A stretch of DNA of 6,089 bases from Saprospiraceae bacterium (GTDB lineage Bacteria; Bacteroidota; Bacteroidia; Chitinophagales; Saprospiraceae), in contig JADZFP010000585.1 of assembly GCA_020849825.1 (NCBI GenBank), forward strand, positions 1 to 6,089. Direction: 5' to 3'. A model generated the notes under the pieces. It was not told the DNA's origin. It saw nothing but the letters and a program-made list of their open reading frames with translations, and did not search any database. Each line of letters begins with the position of its first letter. Positions within the stretch are counted from its first letter, which is position 1. The position numbers and the translations under genes were made by a program. Below are positions 1 through 6,049 of the stretch, piece after piece.

Positions 1-2117
1 CCACCTACCCGGCCTTCAAACTGGACTTCAAAATAGGCAACGCCGATTTCAAATACCCGGCTTTGCCCCTGGGCGTCAGCAATATCAACGTCGATGCCGC
101 TATCAGCAGCCCCGGCGCATCGCTGAACGGACTGGTGGTCAATATTCCCAAATTCTCCCTCCGCATCGGCTCCAACCCGCTGGAAGGCTATTTTAACCTG
201 AAAACGCCCGTCAGCGACCCAACGGTCGATATGAAAGTGAACGGTTCGCTCAATCTCGGCGAACTCTCCAAAGCCTTCCCGGTCGACGGCGTTCAGGAAC
301 TGGCCGGCATCATTCGCGCCAATATGGTTGTCAAAGCGGCCATGAGCCAGATCGACCGGCAGCAATACGACCAGGTACAGATGGCCGGCGACTTTGGCAT
401 GCAGGGCATTTCTTACAAATCGGCCGATATGCCTGCCGTCAAGATCAATAACCTGAGCACCAGCCTGACGCCCCAACAGGTCAATATTCACACTTTCGAC
501 GCCAAACTGGGAAAAAGCGACCTCCGCGCATCGGGTAAAATAGACAACATCCTGGCTTATTTTTCGACAACAAAAACCATGACCGGGGCGCTGAATATCA
601 ATTCTGCCTATTTCGATGCCAATGAGTGGATGACCGAAGAGCCCGACCCGAGCGTTGGGAAAGTGCCGACCGACGTGCCGCCCGCGACGACTGAAAAGGT
701 CTTCGACCGCTGGGATTTCAGCATCGACGGCGCAATCGGCCGACTGAAATACGACACCTACGACATTTCCAATCTGGCGGTCAAAGGCCACTTCATGCCC
801 AATAAAATGACTGTCGAGAACTTTGGCCTCAAACTCGGCGAAAGCGACCTCGGCGGCAACGGCCAGATCAACAACGCCTGGAACTATCTTTTTGACAATC
901 AGACTGTTTCAGGTACGGTCAACCTCCGCTCCAATTATTTCGACCTCAACCAGTTCATGACCGACGAAGCGCCGGCTGCCACAAGCACCGCAGCGGCTCC
1001 TGCTGCTCCTGCCGAGGTCATACCCGTGCCGGAGAACATGGACATGACGCTCAATGCGAATTTCGGGCAAGTCAAATACACGAATCTTACACTGAATAAT
1101 CTGGACGGCCAGGTTGTTGTGAAAAACAGCGCTGCCACACTCAATAACTGTACGGCCGATCTGCTCGGTGGACAGGTGGCGCTCGACGGTTCCTACGACA
1201 CCAAAAATGTCGCAAAACCAGCGTTCAATATGGACATGGCCCTGCAAAACATCGGTTTTCGGGATGCCTATCTGAACTTTGCCACGGTAAAAACATTCGC
1301 CCCCATTGCACAGTCGATCGATGGCCGCTTCAATACTTCTCTGTCGATTGCCGGCTTGATGGGCAAAGACATGACACCCGACTTTGCCACGCTGTCGGCA
1401 GCCGGGTTCCTTGAGACGATCAACGCAATTGTCAATAATTTCAAACCGTTTAACGAGATGGGGTCCAAACTCAATCTCAGTTACATGCAAAAACTGGAAT
1501 TGAAAAACACCCGGAATTGGTTTGAGATCAAAAACGGACAGGTAATCGTCAAGCCCTTCAATCTGCAAATGCAGGACGTTGCCATGCAGATCGGAGGCTC
1601 GCACAGCCTGACCAGCGACATGAACTATCAGGTGCTGACCAAGGTGCCGCGCAGCTCGATGGGCAGCGCAGCCAATTCGGGTCTCAATTTGCTGGCTTCC
1701 GAAGCGTCAAAAGTCGGCGTGAGCATTGCACAGGGCGAGTACATCAATGTGCGATTCGATCTCACCGGCAGTTATGCCAATCCCAAAGTCGCGATGAAAG
1801 TTCTGGGCAGCGATGGCCAGGCGACCATCAAGGATCAGGCCACCGCTACTGCCGGCGCAGCCCTGCAGCAGGCGCGCGATTCCGTTACCAACGTCGTGAC
1901 CCAAAAAGTAGACGAGGCGAAGGAGAAAGCGAAAGCCGCTGCCGAAAAAGCCGCCGACAGCCTGCGCAACGTCGCCAATCAAAAAACCGAGGAAGCCAAA
2001 AAGAAAGCCGAGGAGGAAGCTAAAAAGGTGCTTGGCAACGAGGGTCAAAAAAAGGTCGACGACGTAAAAGACAAACTCGATCAGTGGGATCCGTTCAAGA
2101 AAAAGAAGAAAAACTAA
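1..2117 (+). CDS. AsmA-like outer-membrane-biogenesis family protein, C-terminal part (5' end outside window)
   Basis: The frame is open from the window edge, so the TTG at 63 is an internal leucine codon and not a start; the true N-terminus, probably with a membrane anchor, is missing. Numbering residues from 63, the protein has a beta-rich body with repeated segments (149-193 and 258-302), an Ala/Pro linker (about 303-324), and a conserved AsmA-type C-terminal region (about 360-580, including FRDAYLNFATVKTFAPIAQS and a late TGSYANPKVAMKVLG). A tail from about 588 to 684, rich in Lys, Ala and Glu and likely a charged coiled coil, ends in KKKKK-N. AsmA/TamB-like proteins are inner-membrane-anchored, elongated periplasmic beta proteins linked to lipid transport and outer membrane homeostasis; that role is inferred from family membership. 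The stop is 5 nt upstream of the preferred start of the next gene, suggesting an operon. Family assignment is fairly sure; exact function is unknown. Confidence 0.85.
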   Translation, partial: TYPAFKLDFKIGNADFKYPALPLGVSNINVDAAISSPGASLNGLVVNIPKFSLRIGSNPLEGYFNLKTPVSDPTVDMKVNGSLNLGELSKAFPVDGVQELAGIIRANMVVKAAMSQIDRQQYDQVQMAGDFGMQGISYKSADMPAVKINNLSTSLTPQQVNIHTFDAKLGKSDLRASGKIDNILAYFSTTKTMTGALNINSAYFDANEWMTEEPDPSVGKVPTDVPPATTEKVFDRWDFSIDGAIGRLKYDTYDISNLAVKGHFMPNKMTVENFGLKLGESDLGGNGQINNAWNYLFDNQTVSGTVNLRSNYFDLNQFMTDEAPAATSTAAAPAAPAEVIPVPENMDMTLNANFGQVKYTNLTLNNLDGQVVVKNSAATLNNCTADLLGGQVALDGSYDTKNVAKPAFNMDMALQNIGFRDAYLNFATVKTFAPIAQSIDGRFNTSLSIAGLMGKDMTPDFATLSAAGFLETINAIVNNFKPFNEMGSKLNLSYMQKLELKNTRNWFEIKNGQVIVKPFNLQMQDVAMQIGGSHSLTSDMNYQVLTKVPRSSMGSAANSGLNLLASEASKVGVSIAQGEYINVRFDLTGSYANPKVAMKVLGSDGQATIKDQATATAGAALQQARDSVTNVVTQKVDEAKEKAKAAAEKAADSLRNVANQKTEEAKKKAEEEAKKVLGNEGQKKVDDVKDKLDQWDPFKKKKKN
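507..641 (+). repeat. AsmA-like protein internal repeat, unit 1 (45 residues)
   Basis: This 45-codon segment encodes residues 149-193 (numbered from position 63), beginning LGKSDL and ending YFDANEWMTEE. It aligns without gaps to the segment at 834-968, with 20 of 45 residues identical by my count. Shared positions include LG-SDL, a G at unit position 10, G27, N30, YFD at 35-37 and MT at 42-43. The repeat is protein-level only and the DNA has diverged, so it reflects old duplication of a beta-strand module rather than recent tandem amplification. Confidence 0.7.
834..968 (+). repeat. AsmA-like protein internal repeat, unit 2 (45 residues)
   Basis: This segment encodes residues 258-302 (numbered from position 63), beginning LGESDL and ending YFDLNQFMTDE. 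It is the second copy of the unit at 507-641, with a period of 109 residues, and is followed at once by the Ala/Pro-rich linker. Weaker versions of the same pattern seem to exist before unit 1 (about residues 30-75) and after the linker (about 365-405), which would fit a repeating beta-groove architecture. Confidence 0.68.
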
Positions 2118-2122
2118 GCGAA

Positions 2123-2791
2123 GTGCAGATCCCTATCTGGAAAAAATGGCTCTCGTACCTCCAGCCGCAGGTACTGGAGATGACGGCCTCGGACCTCAAT
2201 CCCGAACTGACGGTATTGCTGTTCCGGGGCCGTCTTCAACTGCTTAGCGGCAATGCCGTGTATTCCTGGGACGATTTGTACCGCAATTTTAACCGGGCGT
2301 TTGCACAAATCGAGGTGCAAAAAAAGCCATATCACGACGTCTTGTTGTTGGGGCTTGGCCTGGGCAGCGTACCCTTTATGCTGGAAAAAATATACGGTTG
2401 CAAATACCATTACACCGCCGTCGAACTGGACGAAGCCATCGCCGACCTGGCCACCCGATACACATTAACGCGCCTTGAAAGTCCGGTGGAAATCATCGTG
2501 GCCGATGCGGAGGTTTTCGTGGAAGTAAATGAGGATCAGTACGATATGGTGATCGTCGATATTTTCGAAGACGACCTGACGCCGCCTCAATTCCGCACGC
2601 CCGAATTTTTGAACCAATGCTCCGAGCGGTTGAAATCGGGCGGAACCCTGCTGTTCAACTGCCTGTACAACCAATCGCACGAACGGAGCGGCACGAAGCG
2701 CTTTTTCGAACAAGTCTTCAAAACCTGTTTTCCGAATGCCCAGGCCTTCGATACGGATGGCAACTGGGTGCTTTGTTTTCAAAAAGACTGA
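2123..2791 (+). CDS. Spermidine-synthase-like SAM-dependent methyltransferase (222 aa)
   Basis: A class I Rossmann-fold protein. Numbered from the GTG at 2123, the nucleotide-binding loop is LLLGLGLGSVPF, with glycines at 77, 79 and 81. It is followed by the acidic end of strand 2 (VELDEA, E101), a third-strand aspartate (ADAEVFV, D128) and strand 4 VIVDIFEDD (143-151). This order matches the spermidine synthase-like methyltransferase superfamily. The usual catalytic D-S/T-D-P signature of polyamine synthases is replaced by DIFEDD, so real spermidine synthase activity is unlikely and the substrate is unknown. The GTG at 2123 is preferred because it gives the start VQIPIWKKWLSYL, which is how relatives begin as I recall them, and it lies 5 nt after the asmA stop. 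An in-frame GTG at 2084 would add 13 charged residues and overlap asmA by 34 nt. No signal peptide is seen, so the protein is probably cytoplasmic. It is probably co-transcribed with the asmA-like gene. Confidence 0.82.
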   Translation: MQIPIWKKWLSYLQPQVLEMTASDLNPELTVLLFRGRLQLLSGNAVYSWDDLYRNFNRAFAQIEVQKKPYHDVLLLGLGLGSVPFMLEKIYGCKYHYTAVELDEAIADLATRYTLTRLESPVEIIVADAEVFVEVNEDQYDMVIVDIFEDDLTPPQFRTPEFLNQCSERLKSGGTLLFNCLYNQSHERSGTKRFFEQVFKTCFPNAQAFDTDGNWVLCFQKD

Positions 2792-2796
2792 CTACC

Positions 2797-3387
2797 TCAA
2801 ACATGTTTGCCGGGCGTCCAGCCTTGTTTTCCCAGCCATTGCCGGCCGCTGTCGGCAGCCGGTTCTTCCAGGGTGGTGCCCATGCTGTCGTTCCAGCGGT
2901 TCAGGTAGCCAAAAAGAGCAACAACGCCCAGTATTTCCACAATTTCGCCTTCGTCCCAATGGCGTTTCAGTTGTTCTGCGACGGCCTCGTCGACAGCATT
3001 GGGAACGGACGAAGCCGCAATGGAAAACTCCAGCGCAGCGCGTTCGGCCGCTGAAAACGCCGGATGGGTGCGAAACTCCCAGATGTGTTCCATTTTGTCG
3101 GGTGCGGCGCCGTACCGTTCGGCGGCTCGTATCGTATGCGCCTGACAATAACGACAACCCGCGTTCATGCTCGCCAGATACCCGATCAGGCGTTTCAGGT
3201 CGCTGGTGACCCGCCCCTTGTTATCCATCACGGCTTTGTTGAGTTGGATAAACGCTTTGGCGATGGCAGGCCGCCGTTGCATGGTCAGCACACTGTGGGG
3301 GCAAAAGCCCAGCGTTTCATTAAAAAAAGCGGCCATTTCGGCTACTTCGGGATCGTGATCGGAGGGCAAGGGTGATACAAGCGGCAT
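2797..3387 (-). CDS. AhpD-like / carboxymuconolactone decarboxylase family protein (196 aa)
   Basis: The all-helical CMD/AhpD family is recognisable from the motif NAGCRYCQAHT, with C78 and C81 as a CxxC pair and H84 three residues later. In AhpD-type proteins this pair and a nearby histidine carry out thiol-dependent peroxide reduction. The flanking helices also fit: F-NETLGFCPHSVLTM near the N-terminus, LKRLIGYLASM just before the motif, and EIVEILGVVALFGYLNRWNDSM near the C-terminus. The ATG at 3387 (MPLVSPLPSD) is chosen because residues further upstream in the frame are low-complexity and overlap the oppositely oriented DinB gene. An extra cysteine lies at C29. About 196 aa fits the peroxidase-related CMD subgroup. 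It converges on the methyltransferase gene and diverges from the DinB gene. Peroxidase activity is inferred from the intact CxxC; the physiological substrate and thiol partner are unknown. Confidence 0.85.
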   Translation of the reverse strand: MPLVSPLPSDHDPEVAEMAAFFNETLGFCPHSVLTMQRRPAIAKAFIQLNKAVMDNKGRVTSDLKRLIGYLASMNAGCRYCQAHTIRAAERYGAAPDKMEHIWEFRTHPAFSAAERAALEFSIAASSVPNAVDEAVAEQLKRHWDEGEIVEILGVVALFGYLNRWNDSMGTTLEEPAADSGRQWLGKQGWTPGKHV

Positions 3388-3447
3388 TTTTGAAAGAGGA
3401 CTTTTTATAAAAGAGGCATAATTTGTCGGGCAAAATACAGTATCGCC
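3388..3447. promoter_or_regulatory. Divergent promoter region between AhpD-like (-) and DinB-like (+) genes
   Basis: This 60-bp AT-rich gap must hold the start signals of both divergent genes unless they are transcribed from inside each other. A perfect 10-bp palindrome TTTTATAAAA lies at 3403-3412 and presents a TATAAA hexamer on each strand (3406-3411 on plus, 3404-3409 on minus). TAATTTG at 3419-3425 is one base short of the Bacteroidota -7 element TAnnTTTG, and the minus strand has a similar TATTTTG. No single promoter can be fixed from sequence alone. Confidence 0.4.
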
Positions 3448-3945
3448 ATGGAAATCAGGGATATCGAAGCGTTTCTCGACTATTATGAAAAACTTCGTGC
3501 ACGTACGCGCAGAGTTATTGGGTGTATACCGCAGGAGCACCTGGAATGGACTGATCGGGAAGGCAAATTCACGCTGGGCGACCTTGTCCGTCACCTGGCC
3601 ACGATAGAGCGCTGGTTGTATGCCGAAACCGTTGCCGGACGGCCTCCTGCCTACCAGGGCGGCGGCGCGGAACTTGCTGCCGGTTACAGTCATCCGATCG
3701 AGTTGATGGATGAACTACACCGTCAATCGATGGAGATTTTCAGCCGTTTGACGCCCGAAGACCTGGCCCAAAAAGTACAAACGCCCGAAGGTACACCCAT
3801 CACCTGCTGGAAATGGTTGCGCGCCATGACGGAGCATGAAATACACCATCGCGGGCAGATTTATCTGTACCTGAATATTCTGGGTGTAAAAACGCCGCCG
3901 CTGTTCGGGCTTACAGCGGAAGAGCTGCGGGATCGGTCGGTTTGA
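3448..3945 (+). CDS. DinB-family putative metal-dependent four-helix-bundle protein (165 aa)
   Basis: The DinB/YfiT fold is a four-helix bundle with three histidines that bind a divalent metal. Here they are H49 (in LGDLVRHLATIERW) and H130 and H134 (in MTEHEIHHRGQIYLYL). The last motif, HxxxHRGQ, is the family hallmark and is intact. W56 and W121/W123 are typical core aromatics. The length of 165 aa is normal for the family. Some members are thiol S-transferases (bacillithiol or mycothiol dependent), but most Bacteroidota members are uncharacterised, and nothing here identifies the substrate. The ATG at 3448 gives a normal first helix and is the natural start. The gene diverges from the AhpD-like gene across 60 bp. 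Pairing with a CxxC peroxidase-like protein hints at thiol or oxidative stress metabolism, which is inference only. This is unrelated to DNA polymerase IV, which shares the name dinB. Confidence 0.87.
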   Translation: MEIRDIEAFLDYYEKLRARTRRVIGCIPQEHLEWTDREGKFTLGDLVRHLATIERWLYAETVAGRPPAYQGGGAELAAGYSHPIELMDELHRQSMEIFSRLTPEDLAQKVQTPEGTPITCWKWLRAMTEHEIHHRGQIYLYLNILGVKTPPLFGLTAEELRDRSV

Positions 3946-4176
3946 CACTATCATAAAAAACAGGTCAAATTCGCGATCAAACCATCCATACATTCCATCA
4001 AAAGTCGAAAATCGGGCAAATCGGATATCGGTAGCCTTCATGTCCGATTCAGAAACGAGTTCTGTTTTGTGTAAAATGCAATCCTTATTCCCAAAAATTC
4101 CCCTCTTTTCCCCACCTTTGCGCCGCTTTTGACAAGATGCCTTCCCGCGAGGCACATCCACTTTTTCCCTGAACAC
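3946..4176. other. Intergenic region between DinB-like gene and glyS
   Basis: These 231 bp carry no ORF with coding character in either direction. Just after the DinB stop, TTTGAC (3941-3946) and GTCAAA (3964-3969) could pair, and GGTTTGA (3939-3945) could alternatively pair with TCAAACC (3977-3983). Both stems are short with long loops and no U-tract follows, so no clear terminator is present. The right-hand part (about 4070-4176) is pyrimidine-rich and holds the probable glyS promoter and leader. Confidence 0.5.
4113..4120 (+). promoter_or_regulatory. Probable glyS -7 promoter element (Bacteroidota type)
   Basis: CACCTTTG matches the Bacteroidota sigma-A -7 consensus TAnnTTTG at five of its six fixed positions; only the first T is replaced, by C. 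It is followed by CGCC, a common context for this element. Transcription would start near 4127, giving a leader of about 50 nt before the ATG at 4177. A good -33 TTTG at the usual distance is not visible; the nearest, TTTTG at 4065-4069, is too far upstream. The call is therefore moderate. Confidence 0.45.
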
Positions 4177-5727
4177 ATGCAAGAAGAACTTTTCAAACGA
4201 CTCGTTTCGCACTGTAAAGAATACGGTTTCATTTATCCTTCCTCCGAAGTATACGACGGCCTGGGCGGCGTGTATGATTACGGCCCCATGGGCGCCGAGT
4301 TGAAAAACAACATCAAGGAATACTGGTGGAAAGCCATGGTCCAGATGCACGAAAACATCGTCGGGCTCGATTCCGCCATTTTTATGCACCCCAAAATCTG
4401 GAAAGCTTCCGGACACGTCGACGCCTTCAACGATCCGCTGGTCGACAACAAGGATTCCAAAAAACGCTACCGCGCCGACGTTCTCATCGAAGGAGAGATC
4501 GACAAGATGAACGACAAGGCGGAGAAAGAGGTGACCAAAGCCGCCAAACGTTTCGGTGAGAGTTTTGACGAAAAACTGTTCCGCGAAACCAATCCGCGCG
4601 TACTGGAATACACGCAAAAAGCCGCTGATACCGAAAAAAGGCTGGCGACTGCCATGAAAAACAACGACATGGCGGACCTGAAAAGCCTCATCGAAGACCT
4701 GGAAATTGCAGACCCGGATACCGGATCGCGCAACTGGACGGATGTGCGGCAATTCAACCTGATGTTTTCCACCCAGTTGGGCAACATTTCCGGCGAAGAG
4801 GGCAAATTGTACCTGCGCCCCGAAACGGCACAAGGCATTTTTGTCAATTTCAACAACGTGCAGCGCACCTCGCGCCAGCGCATCCCGTTTGGTATCGCCC
4901 AGATCGGAAAGGCATTCCGCAATGAGATTATTGCCCGCCAGTTTATTTTCCGCATGCGCGAATTTGAACAGATGGAAATGCAATTCTTCGTGCGCCCCGG
5001 CACCGAGATGGAGTGGTACAACTACTGGAAAGCTGCCCGTATGGCTTGGCACAAGGCTGTTGGCCCGGCCGATAAACTGCGGTTTAAAGACCACGACAAC
5101 CTGGCCCACTACGCCAATGCCGCCGTCGACGTGCAGTTTGAGTTCCCGTTCGGTTTCAAGGAACTGGAAGGCATCCACTCCCGCACCGACTTCGACCTGG
5201 GCGCGCACCAGGAACTTTCCGGCAAAAAAATGCAGTATTTCGATCCGGAACTAAACGAAAGTTACGTGCCTTACGTCGTAGAGACCTCGGTGGGCTGCGA
5301 CCGCATGTTCCTGTCCGTTCTCTCCAACGCGTTGGTAGAAGAGACTGTGCCCGATGCCCAGGGTGAAGACGCCAAACGCGTCGTGTTGCGTATTCCGGCG
5401 CCGCTCGCACCCGTCAAATGCGCCGTTTTGCCCTTGTTGCGCAACAAAGAAGAACTGGTCGACAAGGCGCGCGCGGTGTTCAACGAGTTGAAATACGATT
5501 TCCTTTGTCAGTACGACGACAAAGACGCCATTGGGCGCCGCTATCGCCGGCAAGATGCGATTGGTACGCCTTATTGTGTTACAATCGATTTTGAAACGCT
5601 GGAAAACAATACAGTTACGATCCGGGAGCGCGATTCGATGGAGCAGGTGCGCGTCCCGATTTCGGAGGTTTCCCGTATTGTCGGGGAGAAAACGGACCTT
5701 CGCCGTTTGCTTGAAAATTTGAAATAA
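4177..5727 (+). CDS. glyS: Glycyl-tRNA synthetase, single-chain alpha2 type (516 aa)
   Basis: A class II aminoacyl-tRNA synthetase that charges tRNA-Gly with glycine in the cytoplasm. The N-terminus (LVSHCKEYGFIYPSSEVYDGLGGVYDYGP) is characteristic of the dimeric archaeal/eukaryotic-type GlyRS. LRPETAQGIFVNF starts at 213, motif 2 FRNEI is at 247-251, and motif 3 is VGCDRMF with R376. The anticodon-binding domain occupies about 410-516 (APVKCAVLPLLRNKEEL, later RRYRRQDAIGTPYCVTID). A charged helical insertion at about 102-178 lies between the first catalytic segment and SRNWTDVRQFNLMF; such an insertion is usual in Bacteroidota. The ATG at 4177 (MQEELFKRL) is preferred over the in-frame TTG at 4129, which adds 16 atypical residues and overlaps the expected transcription start. 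All catalytic motifs are intact and the length is normal. The gene appears monocistronic, with its own promoter-like element upstream and a strong terminator 17 nt after the stop. In some nomenclatures the same protein is called glyQS. Confidence 0.96.
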   Translation: MQEELFKRLVSHCKEYGFIYPSSEVYDGLGGVYDYGPMGAELKNNIKEYWWKAMVQMHENIVGLDSAIFMHPKIWKASGHVDAFNDPLVDNKDSKKRYRADVLIEGEIDKMNDKAEKEVTKAAKRFGESFDEKLFRETNPRVLEYTQKAADTEKRLATAMKNNDMADLKSLIEDLEIADPDTGSRNWTDVRQFNLMFSTQLGNISGEEGKLYLRPETAQGIFVNFNNVQRTSRQRIPFGIAQIGKAFRNEIIARQFIFRMREFEQMEMQFFVRPGTEMEWYNYWKAARMAWHKAVGPADKLRFKDHDNLAHYANAAVDVQFEFPFGFKELEGIHSRTDFDLGAHQELSGKKMQYFDPELNESYVPYVVETSVGCDRMFLSVLSNALVEETVPDAQGEDAKRVVLRIPAPLAPVKCAVLPLLRNKEELVDKARAVFNELKYDFLCQYDDKDAIGRRYRRQDAIGTPYCVTIDFETLENNTVTIRERDSMEQVRVPISEVSRIVGEKTDLRRLLENLK

Positions 5728-5743
5728 GACGCATAATGGCATA

Positions 5744-5786
5744 AAAATGCAAAAGGCTGGCCCGAAAAGCCGGCCTTTTGCATTTT
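5744..5786 (+). terminator. Strong intrinsic hairpin terminator after glyS
   Basis: Left arm 5744-5761 and right arm 5769-5786 form an 18-bp stem with one G-U wobble and no mismatch, closed by a 7-nt loop, CCGAAAA. The top of the stem is GC-rich (GGCTGGC/GCCGGCC). The base is A-rich on the left (AAAATGCAAAA) and T-rich on the right (TTTTGCATTTT). The U-tract is thus part of the stem rather than a separate tail. The A/T symmetry means it could also stop transcription arriving from the other strand. Confidence 0.92.
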
Positions 5787-6049
5787 AACATCTGGCAAAT
5801 TTTTTCACTTCGGGGAAAGCGCTACTTTTACCCCACTTCCCGCTTCTAGTCTCATTTTCCGGTATTATTCTTTTTCGGCACTGATTTTGCTGTTTGTCGC
5901 GCATCCTGCAATTTATGCTGGACACATGCCCCAAACGCATGATTAGTATTGGCTAAGAAATCTATGGCAGCATCACTTCGCCATCCGCCGGTTTTTGTTT
6001 TATCCCGACTCTGGTTACACATTTATTAATTTAACCAAAACAGGCGCTT
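5787..6049. other. Intergenic region / possible long leader after glyS terminator
   Basis: These 263 bp show no convincing coding frame, tRNA or repeat. TACTTTTA at 5823-5830 resembles the TAnnTTTG element with one mismatch, about 220 nt ahead of the next gene start. A short inverted repeat, ATGGC (5964-5968) / GCCAT (5980-5984), precedes a T-rich run at 5992-6000. Neither is strong on its own. The final 30 bp before the next start are AT-rich, as expected near a Bacteroidota translation start. Confidence 0.4.

Noticed and set aside
909..1604. 231-codon open frame on the minus strand opposite the asmA-like gene
   Set aside because: It is antisense to a well-supported gene, has no domain, and its composition (many His, Cys, Arg) is typical of a shadow frame.
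2799..2808. 10-bp palindrome AAACATGTTT at the convergent gene junction
   Set aside because: It lies inside the AhpD-like coding end, has no loop or T-run for a terminator, and such short AT-rich palindromes are expected by chance.
3388..3693. Upstream extension of the AhpD-like frame (102 more codons)
   Set aside because: It overlaps the DinB coding sequence on the other strand, and the extra residues have no family similarity; homology begins after the ATG at 3387.
3939..3983. Possible terminator after the DinB-like gene
   Set aside because: Only 6-7 bp competing stems with loops of 17 nt or more are present, and no U-tract follows.
4129..4176. TTG start giving glyS 16 extra residues
   Set aside because: The extension (with RCLPARHIHFFPEH) is unlike GlyRS N-termini and would overlap the predicted transcription start; the ATG at 4177 gives the normal family N-terminus.
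3715..5208. 497-codon open frame on the minus strand spanning the DinB-like gene, the intergenic region and most of glyS
   Set aside because: It lies antisense to two well-supported genes, its translation shows no recognisable domain, and its openness follows from the codon use of the sense genes.
5770..5934. Plus-strand open frame encoding a hydrophobic stretch (FSALILLFVAHPAIYAG) that resembles a signal peptide
   Set aside because: It has no ATG or GTG ahead of the hydrophobic part, begins inside the terminator, and stops soon after (TAG near 5944), so it cannot encode a plausible protein.
5785..5940. 51-codon ATG frame on the minus strand downstream of glyS (starts MRLGHVSS, ends FARC)
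   Set aside because: No recognisable motif, no clear promoter, and its stop codon sits in the base of the glyS terminator. A small gene cannot be excluded, but nothing supports it.
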